From positions 1-53,928 of the forward strand of contig NZ_JAACFS010000045.1 of the NCBI RefSeq assembly GCF_029051645.1: a stretch of DNA of 53,928 nt, in the 5' to 3' direction. The notes under the pieces were generated by a model. It made no database searches and was not told where the DNA came from. It was given only the letters and a program-made list of their open reading frames with translations. The position numbers and the translations under genes were made by a program. Below are positions 27,145-35,585 of the stretch, piece by piece. The DNA is from Bradyrhizobium sp. CSA112 (GTDB lineage Bacteria; Pseudomonadota; Alphaproteobacteria; Rhizobiales; Xanthobacteraceae). Every line of letters begins with the position of its first letter. Position 1 is the first letter of the stretch.

Positions 27145-27504
27145 TTATTGCCAGAACCGCCGCTCTGGATCCGTGTTTAAATCCTCGATCGCTGAGGTCA
27201 GCCGGAGGTAAATGCTGTAAAACTCCCAGATCCCGTGCGCGTGGTTCATGCGAAACAGCTTCCACATCCCGCTCACCATGTCATAGTGGATCAGCGCGAC
27301 ATCGATCAGGCCGCCGTCCTTGTCGATATTGCGAGAGCAGCAGGGACTCTCGATCAGATAGCCACCCCTCACCGGCTTCACATTCGGCGACACAAAGCGA
27401 TAGCGCTTGCGCGAGCCCAAGGCGCGCTCGATCCGCTTGCGATCGAGCTCGTTCGGGTGAGGGATCATTCCGATCGCTAGTTTTCTCATCACCGCAGCAT
27501 TCAT
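27145..27504 (-). CDS. DUF3024-type protein of the nif cluster
   Basis: A 119-residue protein with KRIERALGSRKRYRFVSPNV, YLIESPCCSRNID and MVSGMWKLFRMNHAHGIWEF, the pattern of DUF3024 proteins in nif regions. The vicinal Cys pair suggests metal or redox chemistry. No role is established. Confidence 0.7.
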   Translation of the reverse strand: MNAAVMRKLAIGMIPHPNELDRKRIERALGSRKRYRFVSPNVKPVRGGYLIESPCCSRNIDKDGGLIDVALIHYDMVSGMWKLFRMNHAHGIWEFYSIYLRLTSAIEDLNTDPERRFWQ

Positions 27505-27519
27505 CGCGAACCAGCACCC

Positions 27520-27759
27520 TCAAAGCACTGCAATTTCTTCTTCAAGACAGCCGACGACCAGCCGCTCGCCGAACTCGACGAGATAGATTGGCACGTTCGC
27601 TTCGGTATGCCTGCCGACCTGCACGATCTCGCCGATCCCTCCGGCGCCCATCAATAGTCCATCGGCCGGTGCATCCGGAAAGGAGCCGTCGTTAATGAGG
27701 TCGATCGCCGCCTTGACGCGCTGGCCCCATTGGTACTTCGGCAGCCTCGGGTCGATCAT
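27520..27759 (-). CDS. nifZ: NifZ-family protein, short paralogue
   Basis: A 79-residue NifZ-domain protein (PKYQWGQRVKAAIDLINDGS; GEIVQVGRHTEANVPIYLVE; CLEEEI). NifZ helps P-cluster maturation in the MoFe protein. Its start overlaps the stop of the longer nifZ by four bases, so the two are translated together. Confidence 0.8.
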   Translation of the reverse strand: MIDPRLPKYQWGQRVKAAIDLINDGSFPDAPADGLLMGAGGIGEIVQVGRHTEANVPIYLVEFGERLVVGCLEEEIAVL

Positions 27760-28076
27760 GACGCGGCCTCTTCCGGCAACGGCAGGTCCTCAAACTCCTC
27801 GCGCGCCACCGCCGGCACGAGCTCCTTGCGCTTCATGCCGACGCGGTTGCCGCTTTCGAGAAATTCGACGCCATAGATGTAGAACTGCTGCAGGAAAGTG
27901 CCGATTGAAACGACGTAACCCACCTCCCCCTTTTTGGCGAGGATCTCGCCGACTTCCTTGCCGGCATAGGTTCCGTCATTGCGGATGGTGCGGTTGGCCC
28001 GCACCTTTTCGCCAAAGCTGAAGAAAGGCGGCCCGGTCAGCTCGACCACCTCGCTGTCGCGAACGATGTTGCTCAT
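27756..28076 (-). CDS. nifZ: NifZ, MoFe-protein maturation
   Basis: A 106-residue NifZ with GPPFFSFGEKVRANRTIRND and GEVGYVVSIGTFLQQFYIYG. The family acts in forming the second P-cluster of NifDK. It overlaps the LRV gene stop by four bases, giving a chain of coupled genes: TPR, LRV, nifZ, nifZ-like. Confidence 0.92.
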   Translation of the reverse strand: MSNIVRDSEVVELTGPPFFSFGEKVRANRTIRNDGTYAGKEVGEILAKKGEVGYVVSIGTFLQQFYIYGVEFLESGNRVGMKRKELVPAVAREEFEDLPLPEEAAS

Positions 28077-28846
28077 GTCCCACTCTCTCTCGGTCGTTCG
28101 GGCCGGATGGCCACGCGCGCGCGGGCGGCTTCCTGCACCATCGAGTCCCCGTCCTCGGTCAACTCCGCCAGCTCGGCCGCCGTAATGCGGCTTGCCACCT
28201 CATAGCGGACGCGCCAATCCGGATCGCGGCGCAGCAGGCTGAGCGAATCCGGAGACAGCCGCCGTGCGATCTCGAGCCGCACGGTGCCATCGGGATCATT
28301 GACCATGCCGAGCAGCCAGTCATGGGGAATGCGGAGCGCGACCACGCGGCGCACCTCGGGCTCGTCATCGCTCATGAGACGCCCAAGCAGCGCCGGCGCG
28401 ATCCGGCTCGCCACCACCAGGCGGACGTAATAGTCCTGGTCCAACATCATCGGCGCCAGCTTCTCGCCGTCCAGCAAGGTCGCAACCCGCATCCTCACCT
28501 CCCGATGCGGGTCGCTGCGCAGCCGCAGCACAAAGCGCTTGGGCAGGCGGCGCGCCGCGTTCCAGCGCACGGTTTCCTCAGCATCGTCGAGCAGCATCGG
28601 CAGCAGGAACACATTGGCGTGGTTGGCCGAGATTGCGCGCACCTCGAAATGCGGATGTGTGACGTAAGCGTCGGCCAGCACCGGATTCCAGTTGAAGAAG
28701 CGGTCGATGCAGCGGGCGTAGCGGTCGTTGACGCAGGCGTGCATCAAGCGGCAGCCGCCGCTGGCCCTGAGCAAGAGATGCGTGCAGGTGCCGCAGTCGA
28801 CCTCGTTGCCCAGCCAGTCGCGGGCCTTATCGATGTCATCCGTCAT
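28073..28846 (-). CDS. Leucine-rich-variant (LRV) Fe-S repeat protein
   Basis: A 257-residue protein from the ATG at 28846. The first 60 residues hold a Cys cluster (DCGTCTHLLLRASGGC, HACVNDRYARC) like the [4Fe-4S] domain of the Azotobacter LRV protein. The rest is a series of about 24-residue repeats (VRWNAARRLPKRFVLRL, VRMRVATLLDGEKLAPM, VRLVVASRIAPALLGRL and so on). Probably a protein-binding solenoid near nitrogenase assembly. Overlaps the TPR gene by 11 bases. Confidence 0.88.
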   Translation of the reverse strand: MTDDIDKARDWLGNEVDCGTCTHLLLRASGGCRLMHACVNDRYARCIDRFFNWNPVLADAYVTHPHFEVRAISANHANVFLLPMLLDDAEETVRWNAARRLPKRFVLRLRSDPHREVRMRVATLLDGEKLAPMMLDQDYYVRLVVASRIAPALLGRLMSDDEPEVRRVVALRIPHDWLLGMVNDPDGTVRLEIARRLSPDSLSLLRRDPDWRVRYEVASRITAAELAELTEDGDSMVQEAARARVAIRPERPRESGT

Positions 28847-29372
28847 CGTCCTGCCCCATCCGCTCCAGCACGTCCAGGAGCACCTTGGCGCCGATCTTGT
28901 CGGTCGGGTCGAGCTCCACAAGCTTGTTGGCGGCGGCGTGCCCTTCATCCAGATCGCCGAGCCGCATCTGCAGGTAGGCGTAGGCTTTCAGGGAAAATAA
29001 ATTGAAGCGCGGCAGGATGTTCTCGTAGCGATCGAAAGCAGCGTCGCTCGTGTTGACCCGCCGCCAATCGTCTGCGAGACTGTTTTCACGAGCTGCCTTA
29101 CACATACAGAGCTTTGCGACCTCCAACGCCTCGGCCAAGCGAGCCTTGTAGAAATAGAAGCGGTAGAGCCCGATCAGGACGGCGGCGTGGCCCGGCGCCA
29201 GCGCCTGCGCTTCATGCAGGTGTTTTTCCGCGATCTCGTCCAGGTGATAGGACAGCCCGGCCTCCCACAGATGATCCTTGGCTTCGCGCGGCAGCCCTTC
29301 GCCGAGTAGCGTGTGCGCGATCAGCGCCCCCTCGCTCTCGGACAGCGGATTGCCTGCCCCATCGAGGTTCAT
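28836..29372 (-). CDS. TPR-like nif accessory protein
   Basis: A 178-residue helical protein (EIAEKHLHEAQALAPGHAAV; YRFYFYKARLAEALEVAKLC; FSLKAYAYLQMRLGDLDEGH), which reads as two to three tetratricopeptide units. ATG 29372 has AGAGGA ten bases upstream. The upstream frame belongs to the shifted HesB-like gene and is not part of this protein. Likely a scaffold for partner proteins. Confidence 0.8.
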   Translation of the reverse strand: MNLDGAGNPLSESEGALIAHTLLGEGLPREAKDHLWEAGLSYHLDEIAEKHLHEAQALAPGHAAVLIGLYRFYFYKARLAEALEVAKLCMCKAARENSLADDWRRVNTSDAAFDRYENILPRFNLFSLKAYAYLQMRLGDLDEGHAAANKLVELDPTDKIGAKVLLDVLERMGQDDDG

Positions 29373-29714
29373 TGGCAGCTTTCCTCTTCTAATGGGCAGC
29401 CTTTGCGGCGTTGTTGGAGCAGCATACCTGCTTCTGGAAAGATCAGCCCGGTCTGCGCAGAGGAGTCGGTCAAATGGATGGTGACAAAGCCAAGCATTAG
29501 CTGGCTCTCGGCATTGAGAAGCAACTTTAGGCCGTTGCTCTCTACGCCTTGCTGACCGGGCTGAGCTGCCGGCGCAACACCTATATCGGCGGGCGGACAA
29601 CCCCGAGCAACCATCTGCCGTGACGGCGAGCCGGAAACCGGCGCCAACGGTGCCATCGGCGCGCAGCACGTAACTCGTGAGTTTTTCAGCGGCGGGCGTG
29701 AGCGTGATGGTCAT
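29369..29714 (-). pseudogene. HesB/IscA-like gene, frameshifted
   Basis: The 5' half reads MTITLTPAAEKLTSYVLRAD and GFRLAVTADGCSGLSA, the first cluster Cys region of an A-type carrier. The 3' half, SNGLKLLLNAESQLMLGFVT and IHLTDSSAQTGLIFPEAG, is in another frame. The shift lies near 29585. The usual C-terminal CxC is also not seen. It sits between fdxN and the TPR gene. The iscA gene at 34382 may cover for it. Confidence 0.8.
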
Positions 29715-29725
29715 GGGCTCGCCCC

Positions 29726-29950
29726 CTACGCCCGCGCCTGGTAGCGCGGCAATGAGGTGTCGACGACGCAGGTGTTATCAACCGGGCACACCGCGACGCA
29801 TTGCGGCTCGTCGAAATGGCCGATGCACTCGGTGCATTTCTTCGGGTCGATGACGAACGTCCCGCCTTTCTCCGAGATTGCGACATTCGGACATTCGAGC
29901 TCGCAAGCCGAGCAGCCGGAGCATTGTGAGGCAATGATCTTGAACGGCAT
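29726..29950 (-). CDS. fdxN: 2[4Fe-4S] ferredoxin next to nifB
   Basis: A 74-residue ferredoxin with CSGCSACELEC (from residue 10) and CTECIGHFDEPQCVAVC (from residue 39). The longer spacing in the second motif is typical of FdxN/FrxA encoded after nifB, which supports nitrogenase or NifB with electrons. Starts 11 bases after the nifB stop. Confidence 0.92.
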   Translation of the reverse strand: MPFKIIASQCSGCSACELECPNVAISEKGGTFVIDPKKCTECIGHFDEPQCVAVCPVDNTCVVDTSLPRYQARA

Positions 29951-29961
29951 GAATATCTCCC

Positions 29962-31524
29962 TTACGCCGCCGAAATCAGCGCGCCCTGGCGGATCGCCGC
30001 CTCGCCCCGCTCAACATGCTGGATCTCGCCGCTTTGCACCTTCACAAGATAGGACTTGAACCAGGCGATCGCTGATTTTTCGATGAACTCATGGGCGTAT
30101 TGGTCGACCGGCTCGATCCCTGCCTTCAACAGATTGCTCTTCGGACAGCCGCCGATCTTGGCCACGAAGGCCGCATGGCAGTCGTTGATGGCGCGGATGA
30201 TGGTGGCAAGGCTCTCCTCCTCGCCATAACCGCCCCGGCAATAGTGATCGACGCGGCGATGGCCGACGAATTTGGCACCCGTAGTGGAGAGTTCGTACAC
30301 TTGGAACTCCTTGGCATGCCCAAAATGCTCGTTGATCAGGCCCGAGCCCTTCGTCGCCACCGCAACCAAGAGCTTGACGCCGCTCATTTCGTTGCCGAGC
30401 TCGGCGAGCTCTTCCTGCTCGGCAGCAACCTTGGCGACGCGCTCCTCCTCGACCTTGGCCTGATAGGCCTTGCGCATCTTCAGGTCATATTTGACGTCCA
30501 TGGCCATAATCTTCTCGGTAGTGAACTCCGCGCTGCGGTCCTCGCCGAGGAGGCCGACAGCGTCGGCGCGGCACTGCCGGCAGTGCCGCATCATGTTCGT
30601 CTCGCCTTCGCAGAGATCCTGCAGTGCCTTCAATTCCTGCGCGGTCGGAGCCCGCTGGCCGTTGAGACCGAGTACAGTGCCGTGCTCGGGCGCGGCGATT
30701 AGCGGCATGATGTTGTGTAGGAACGCGCCGCGCGATTTGACCGCCTTGTTGACCTCGACCAGATGCTGGTCGTTGATGCCCGGGATCATCACCGAATTGA
30801 TCTTGCAGAGGATGCCCCGCTCGGTCAGCATCTCGAGGCCTTGCAGCTGGCGGTCGTTGAGGATCTTTGCGGCTTCGAGGCCGGTGTAGCGCTTGTGGTT
30901 GTAGAAGATCCACGGATAGATTTTGGCGCCGATTTCGGGCTGGACCATGTTGATGGTGATGGTGACATGGTCGATCTTGAAGCGGGCGATCGTATCGACA
31001 TGGTCGGGCAGCATGAGGCCGTTGGTCGACAGGCACAGCTTGATGTCGGGAGCGGCCTTGGCCACCAGCTCGAAGGTCTTGAACGTCTTTTCCGGATTGG
31101 CCAGGGGATCACCGGGCCCCGCGATGCCGAGCACGGTCATCTGTGGGATGGTGGAGGCAACCGCCAGCACCTTTTTCGCCGCCTGCTCCGGCGTTAGTTT
31201 TTCGCTCACCACGCCCGGACGCGATTCATTGGCGCAATCATATTTGCGATTGCAGTAATTGCATTGGATGTTGCAGGCGGGCGCGACCGCAACATGCATG
31301 CGGGCGTAGTGATGATGCGCTTCTTCGCTGTAGCAGGGATGGTTCTTGACCTTCTCCCAGATCTCGGTCGGCAGATCACCCTGGCCGGCTTGCGAGCCGC
31401 AGCTCGCGTTGCCGGTGCCGCCGGACGTGCCGCAGCCCTTGTGCTCGGCGATCGCCTGCATGGTCTCGCCGATGTCGACGGCGCTCCCTGCCAAGCTTGC
31501 TTCGTCCAGCGCTGATACGTCCAT
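29962..31524 (-). CDS. nifB: NifB, FeMo-cofactor precursor synthase
   Basis: A 520-residue radical SAM enzyme that makes NifB-co (the 8Fe core). The SAM cluster motif CNIQCNYC is at about residues 84-91. The C-terminal third (VKLLVAVATKGSGLINEHFG onward) is a NifX-like domain. I start at the ATG at 31524 (MDVSALDEAS) because the upstream in-frame ATG at 31599 lies before the -24/-12 promoter at 31565-31580. First gene of an operon running to about 24000. Confidence 0.95.
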   Translation of the reverse strand: MDVSALDEASLAGSAVDIGETMQAIAEHKGCGTSGGTGNASCGSQAGQGDLPTEIWEKVKNHPCYSEEAHHHYARMHVAVAPACNIQCNYCNRKYDCANESRPGVVSEKLTPEQAAKKVLAVASTIPQMTVLGIAGPGDPLANPEKTFKTFELVAKAAPDIKLCLSTNGLMLPDHVDTIARFKIDHVTITINMVQPEIGAKIYPWIFYNHKRYTGLEAAKILNDRQLQGLEMLTERGILCKINSVMIPGINDQHLVEVNKAVKSRGAFLHNIMPLIAAPEHGTVLGLNGQRAPTAQELKALQDLCEGETNMMRHCRQCRADAVGLLGEDRSAEFTTEKIMAMDVKYDLKMRKAYQAKVEEERVAKVAAEQEELAELGNEMSGVKLLVAVATKGSGLINEHFGHAKEFQVYELSTTGAKFVGHRRVDHYCRGGYGEEESLATIIRAINDCHAAFVAKIGGCPKSNLLKAGIEPVDQYAHEFIEKSAIAWFKSYLVKVQSGEIQHVERGEAAIRQGALISAA

Positions 31525-31564
31525 CCGTTCATTCTCCCTGGAGGCGGAAACTGAAAAGAAGATT

Positions 31565-31580
31565 TGCAACTCGCGTGCCA
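31565..31580 (-). promoter_or_regulatory. -24/-12 promoter of nifB
   Basis: TGGCACGCGAGTTGCA on the minus strand matches the sigma-54 consensus in full, about 41 bases before the chosen nifB start. Confidence 0.9.
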
Positions 31581-31675
31581 TGGCCGGAATGGCGAGCAAT
31601 TTTGATCTAAGTCAGAAAGTGAGCCGCCTGCCGCGGTTGGCCGTGGAAGCGAAGCCTTCTGCACGACATTAGAAA

Positions 31676-31691
31676 TGTTCGAAGTGTGACA
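31676..31691 (-). promoter_or_regulatory. NifA site of nifB
   Basis: TGT-TCGAAGTGTG-ACA, about 100 bases upstream of the nifB promoter. Confidence 0.8.
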
Positions 31692-31800
31692 GGCGTCTTG
31701 ATCCTGACATGGAGATGAGCGCAGTCATTCGCCGGCGCGAAACGCAAGACAACTCGCGTGCGCCGGCACGCGAGCAACATCGACCCATATACAAGGTCTG

Positions 31801-32664
31801 TCAGGCAGCGAGCAGGATCTCGATCGCGCGCGGGAGCGGGATCGCAAGCGGCGTCAGGCTCTGTTCGACCAGAAAGCGCAGCTCATTCCTGGACAGCACA
31901 TCCGGTTCCACGATGGCGTAATGAACACCGGCCGAGCGCTTGGTGAGCTGCCGCGCATAGGTTCGCAGTAGCTGATCGTTGAAGCGGCAACCGATGAAGA
32001 GAAATCTTCTGCCATTGCGCCGCTCTTTCACCACATCGGGGATCGGCGTCTGAATGTCGATCTCGGTCAGCACCTCGACATAGTCGGCGTCAGAGATCAG
32101 GAAGTTCCTGGCAGGCAGCACGCCGCCGTGCGGCTTGTAGAGGACCGTGGTCCAGCTCTGCGCCACAGCGCGATCGACCTCTCTGCCCTCTGCATCATAG
32201 AAGCGATACCAGCGGTCCTCGCCGATGCCGGCGCGGCAAATGCCCTGCACCTCGCCCCACCCCTCGTGCTTGCCAAGCGCCGCACGCATCGCGCCGTCAT
32301 ACCAGGCATCGACCATGACAGGCAGGGACAGCGCGGCGAGATGATGATGCAGTGGTGTCGGCTCGACCGGCGCAGCAAAGGCCTGCGCCACCAATGCCGT
32401 CACGGTGGAGCGATGCTTGTTGCTTTCGATGTGCTGCGCCGACGCCCAGACATTGCCGTTGGCCCGGCGCGGCAGCGCGACCTTGGTAGCGAAGAAGCCA
32501 GCCAAGGCCTCCGGCGTCATCGGCGCATCCGGTTTGGACAACGCGGTGAGACCAGGTCCGAGATAGGGAACAATGCTGCCGGCACGCAGCCTAGCCGCTA
32601 CGTCAGTGAGAATCGCCTCCGCATCGGCCGCGTTGACAAAGTCGATTTGCGGGGTCACCTTCAT
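31801..32664 (-). CDS. SIR2-like domain protein in the nif operon
   Basis: A 287-residue protein from the ATG at 32664, which overlaps the nifT stop (ATGA). The segment LRAGSIVPYLGPGLTALSKP resembles the nucleotide-binding start of SIR2-like proteins. Later segments are FLFIGCRFNDQLLRTYARQL and HYAIVEPDVLSRNELRFLVE. No zinc site is seen, so it is unlike a classical deacetylase and closer to the SIR2-like NAD-binding group. A gene in this position exists in Bradyrhizobium between nifT and nifB; role unknown. Confidence 0.75.
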   Translation of the reverse strand: MKVTPQIDFVNAADAEAILTDVAARLRAGSIVPYLGPGLTALSKPDAPMTPEALAGFFATKVALPRRANGNVWASAQHIESNKHRSTVTALVAQAFAAPVEPTPLHHHLAALSLPVMVDAWYDGAMRAALGKHEGWGEVQGICRAGIGEDRWYRFYDAEGREVDRAVAQSWTTVLYKPHGGVLPARNFLISDADYVEVLTEIDIQTPIPDVVKERRNGRRFLFIGCRFNDQLLRTYARQLTKRSAGVHYAIVEPDVLSRNELRFLVEQSLTPLAIPLPRAIEILLAA

Positions 32665-32885
32665 CGGTCGTCGCCGCCCTCGCCGCGCTTTCGGGCATTG
32701 ACCGTGATCGGCAGCGGCGTATCGCTCGCCATTTCGGGCAGATCGAGCACCCAGCCATTGGCTATTCTGATCCAGCCGCCCCACAGCGTCTCGTGCTCCG
32801 ATTCAACGATCGGCTCCTCGAGATCTTTTTTCGGCACGTAAATCGACAGGCCCGCCTCCGGAGAGCGGCGAATCATGACTTTCAT
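32661..32885 (-). CDS. nifT: NifT/FixU
   Basis: A 74-residue protein (MKVMIRRSPEAGLSIYVPKK; LWGGWIRIANGWVLDLP), the NifT/FixU family of unknown function in nitrogenase maturation. ATG 32885 is four bases after the nifS stop. A longer upstream frame over the nifS end is discounted. Confidence 0.9.
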   Translation of the reverse strand: MKVMIRRSPEAGLSIYVPKKDLEEPIVESEHETLWGGWIRIANGWVLDLPEMASDTPLPITVNARKRGEGGDDR

Positions 32886-32889
32886 GAGA

Positions 32890-34074
32890 TCAACTCGTGT
32901 ATCGGGGCGAATTGCTGGTGGGATTGGGATGCTCTCGTGACATGGCGCGCAGGTGAGCCACGATGCCGGACAGTACGCGGACGACCTGATCGACTTCTTC
33001 GACGGTGGTTTCATGCGATAAGGAAAAGCGCACCGCGCCGCGCAGGCTCCTCGCCGGCACGTTCATGGCGCGCAGCACGTGCGACGGGTCCATTGAGCAC
33101 GAGCTGCAAGCTGATCCCAGCGAAGCAGCAATGCCCGCGCGATTGAGATGGTGGACGATTGCTTCGCCTTCGAGATCCTCGAAGGCAATGTTGGCCGTGT
33201 TCGGCAGCCGGTTGCTGACATCGCCGAGCGCCATGCAGTGGCCGTTGTGCAAAATCGCCTGCTCCAGGCGATCGCGCAACCCACCAATGCGAACGCGATC
33301 CGGCTCGAGCCGCTCCGCCGCAAGCTCTGCAGCTTTTCCAAGACCGACGATGCCGGGGATGTTCTCGGTTCCGCCGCGGCGCCTTCGTTCCTGTGCCCCG
33401 CCCCAGATCAGCGGTCTGAAATTTGTGCCTTGGCGTAAAAAGAGCGCGCCGGTCCCCTTGGGGCCGTGCAGCTTGTGCGCGGACAGCGATAGCATGTCGA
33501 TAGCATTGTCCTTCAGGTCGATGGGCACCCTGCCTATGGCCTGCACGGCATCAGTGTGAAACAGCGCGCCTGCCGCACGCGCTAACCCGGCCAGAAACTC
33601 CACCGGGAAAATCGTGCCGGTCTCGTTGTTGGCCCACATAACCGACGCAATCGCCGTGCGTGGTCCAAGCGCCCAGCGAAAGGCCTCGACGTCGAGCCGT
33701 CCGCGCGAATCCACCGGGATCACGTGCGTCTTGATGCCCCTTGTCGCCAATTGCTCGACCAGCGTGAGGATGGCGGAATGCTCGACGGAGGTGGTGACGA
33801 TCTCGTCGCGCCCTTCCTGGGTCGTAAGCGCGGAAAGGATGGCGGCGTTGTTGGACTCGGTCCCGCCGGAGGTGAAGACGATCTCATGATCGTGGGCGGC
33901 CCCCAGCAAACCCTGCAGGCTGCGGCGCGCCTCCCCCACCGCGCCCGCGATCTCGCTGCCGAAGGTATGGGTGGACGAGGCATTGCCGAACTGCTCCGTG
34001 AGGAACGGCAACATGGCTTGCAAGACACACGGATCTGTCCGCGTGGTCGCATTGTTGTCGAGATAGATCGGCAC
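32890..34074 (-). CDS. nifS: NifS cysteine desulfurase
   Basis: A 394-residue class V PLP enzyme that frees sulfur from cysteine for nitrogenase Fe-S clusters. It has IYLDNNATT at the N terminus, PLP Lys 201 in SLSAHKLHGPKGTG and the active Cys 323 in GSACSSCSMDPSHVL. No ATG fits the conserved start. A GTG at 34074 with GAAGGAGG just upstream gives MPIYLDNNAT and is the likely start. It follows the nifU-like gene by 11 bases. Confidence 0.94.
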   Translation of the reverse strand: MPIYLDNNATTRTDPCVLQAMLPFLTEQFGNASSTHTFGSEIAGAVGEARRSLQGLLGAAHDHEIVFTSGGTESNNAAILSALTTQEGRDEIVTTSVEHSAILTLVEQLATRGIKTHVIPVDSRGRLDVEAFRWALGPRTAIASVMWANNETGTIFPVEFLAGLARAAGALFHTDAVQAIGRVPIDLKDNAIDMLSLSAHKLHGPKGTGALFLRQGTNFRPLIWGGAQERRRRGGTENIPGIVGLGKAAELAAERLEPDRVRIGGLRDRLEQAILHNGHCMALGDVSNRLPNTANIAFEDLEGEAIVHHLNRAGIAASLGSACSSCSMDPSHVLRAMNVPARSLRGAVRFSLSHETTVEEVDQVVRVLSGIVAHLRAMSREHPNPTSNSPRYTS

Positions 34075-34085
34075 AAACGCCTCCT

Positions 34086-34362
34086 TCAATGCCGCGCATT
34101 GGCGGCGCCGGCGACCGGGATCAGGCGAACGAAGTCGCCGAGCCTTTCGACCAGCCGCGCCTGAATGCCTTCTAGCGTCGCGCTTGAAAGCTTGCAGAAT
34201 ACGCAGGCACCAGTCAGCTTGACCATGATCTTGCTCCCCTCGATCCCGACCAGCTGACAGTCGCCGCCGTCGCGTTGCAGATTCGGCTGGTTCGCGCCGT
34301 AGTTGCTCCCGACCGGTCTCAATGCTCGGCGGTTGCTTCAGTTGTTCCGGTTCGACCGGCAT
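34086..34362 (-). pseudogene. NifU C-terminal-domain gene with 14-base deletion
   Basis: From the ATG at 34362 the frame reads MPVEPEQLKQPPSIETGREQ, then shifts. The rest (NLQRDGGDCQLVGIEGSKIM and VKLTGACVFCKLSSATLEGI, with the CxxC) is in another frame. Against the left fragment (4118-4225), 14 bases are missing in the first helix. A TTG at 34322 could start the second frame and give 78 residues with the CxxC, so partial function is possible. Confidence 0.7.
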
Positions 34363-34381
34363 GCTTCGATTTCTCTTGTCA

Positions 34382-34702
34382 TCAGCTGAAGGATTTGCCG
34401 CAAGAGCAGCTCGATTTGGCGTTCGGGTTGTCGAAGGTGAAGCCCGAGCCCTCGAGCGCCACCACGAAATCGATGGTCGTGCCGGCGAGGTGGTCATGGC
34501 TCTTGTTGTCTACGAACACCTTGACACCGTCGCGCTCGATCACGGTGTCGTCAGGCTTAGCCTCGTCGGCCAGGCTCAACCGGTATTTGAACCCGGCGCA
34601 GCCACTGGCCTCGACCATGATGCGCAGGCCGCTTGCCGGCTGCGCCGATGCTGAAATCGTGCTCTTGACCGCATTCACTGCGCTATCCGTCAGATTGATC
34701 AT
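34382..34702 (-). CDS. IscA/HesB-type Fe-S carrier, first gene of the nifS operon
   Basis: A 106-residue A-type carrier: MINLTDSAVNAVKS, first Cys in VEASGCAGFKYRL, last two in SCSCGKSFS. It likely delivers clusters made with NifS to nitrogenase proteins. ATG 34702 lies 39 bases after a sigma-54 promoter; the upstream in-frame extension runs through that promoter and is rejected. Homologous genes upstream of nifS are known in rhizobia (IscN-like). Confidence 0.88.
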   Translation of the reverse strand: MINLTDSAVNAVKSTISASAQPASGLRIMVEASGCAGFKYRLSLADEAKPDDTVIERDGVKVFVDNKSHDHLAGTTIDFVVALEGSGFTFDNPNAKSSCSCGKSFS

Positions 34703-34740
34703 GGCTATCCTTTTTGCCTGGGTCGTTTGCATGGGAATTG

Positions 34741-34755
34741 GCAAGTCGCATGCCA
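34741..34755 (-). promoter_or_regulatory. -24/-12 promoter of iscA-nifU-nifS
   Basis: TGGCATGCGACTTGC on the minus strand with correct GG-N10-GC spacing. Confidence 0.85.
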
Positions 34756-34816
34756 GCGCGCCCGAGCTTGACATTGCTCACCTTTTCGAAATCGCGCCTG
34801 TTGGCTTTGCGACGCG

Positions 34817-34832
34817 TGTAGGGTTGCTGACA
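34817..34832. promoter_or_regulatory. Shared NifA site
   Basis: TGT-AGGGTTGCTG-ACA, between the iscA promoter and the promoter at 34906. Probably acts on both. Confidence 0.8.
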
Positions 34833-34905
34833 AAGGTCTTCGAGGGATTGCGGCGGCTTTGCGTGTCTTCTTTATGGATTTCGCCGATGAGCGTTACGAA
34901 CGCGG

Positions 34906-34921
34906 CGGCAAACAATTTGCA
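34906..34921 (+). promoter_or_regulatory. -24/-12 promoter of the unknown gene, right copy
   Basis: CGGCAAACAATTTGCA, GG-N10-GC, about 60 bases before the ATG at 34980. Confidence 0.65.
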
Positions 34922-34979
34922 TTGCGTCTCCCGCCGCCGGAGTGTCCGGCGATTGTCTTGGATCGAGGGATGATTTTTC

Positions 34980-35570
34980 ATGACTGCAATCGAGAACACC
35001 GCGCTAGGCCGGTTCGAGAAGGAGGGGCGCCTGCTCAATGCCATATTCAAAGGCGGGACCACCAAGCAGGGCCGGTTCGGCTTTCGCGGCGATATCGCCC
35101 TAAAATTCCAGGCCCAGGTCGCGGACGAGAAGCGGCCGCCCCACTATTCGATCGAGCAGGTACTGACGGTCGTGCAGGAAGGCGAAAGGAGCATTCCGGT
35201 GCTGGCCGGCTATCTGCACTGCTTCGCTTATCTTGCTGATGTCGCAAACGTTCTTGACGGCGCGCTAAGCCCTGATGGCAGCTACTTCATGTTTTGCAAC
35301 AACATAGACCTGTTGGCGAAATACCGAATCAAGCTCGGTGGTATCACCTTCAACGTGCTGCCGTGCGATGAATCCACCGTTTGGAAGGAAATGATGTACC
35401 TGGCCGGGGTCGACAAGAATGACATCAAGAAGCTCGACGCGCCCGGCAAGCTCGACTACCTGCTCGACGCAACTGAGGATCTCGATGCGTCCTATGATGA
35501 GATCTCTTACGAAGACGGGCTGAAGAGGATGGAACCTGTGAGAAACCGTAACGAGAACCGGCCGGTCTGA
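34980..35570 (+). CDS. Unknown nif-region protein, right paralogue
   Basis: A 196-residue protein starting MTAIENTALGRFEKEGRLL and ending RNRNENRPV, closely similar to 7017-7610. No known motif, membrane segment or signal. It is divergent from the iscA-nifS operon with a shared NifA site and its own sigma-54 promoter. The Rieske gene at 35586 is convergent, its stop 15 bases away. Confidence 0.82.
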   Translation: MTAIENTALGRFEKEGRLLNAIFKGGTTKQGRFGFRGDIALKFQAQVADEKRPPHYSIEQVLTVVQEGERSIPVLAGYLHCFAYLADVANVLDGALSPDGSYFMFCNNIDLLAKYRIKLGGITFNVLPCDESTVWKEMMYLAGVDKNDIKKLDAPGKLDYLLDATEDLDASYDEISYEDGLKRMEPVRNRNENRPV

Positions 35571-35585
35571 GCGCCGGCTTTAGCT

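Noticed and set aside
31525..31599. 25-codon extension of NifB
   Set aside because: The perfect -24/-12 promoter lies in this stretch, so it is upstream of the transcription start.
31604..31617. FNR/FixK-like box upstream of nifB (TTGATCTAAGTCAG)
   Set aside because: The second half site is imperfect and the place is close to the sigma-54 promoter; too weak to call.
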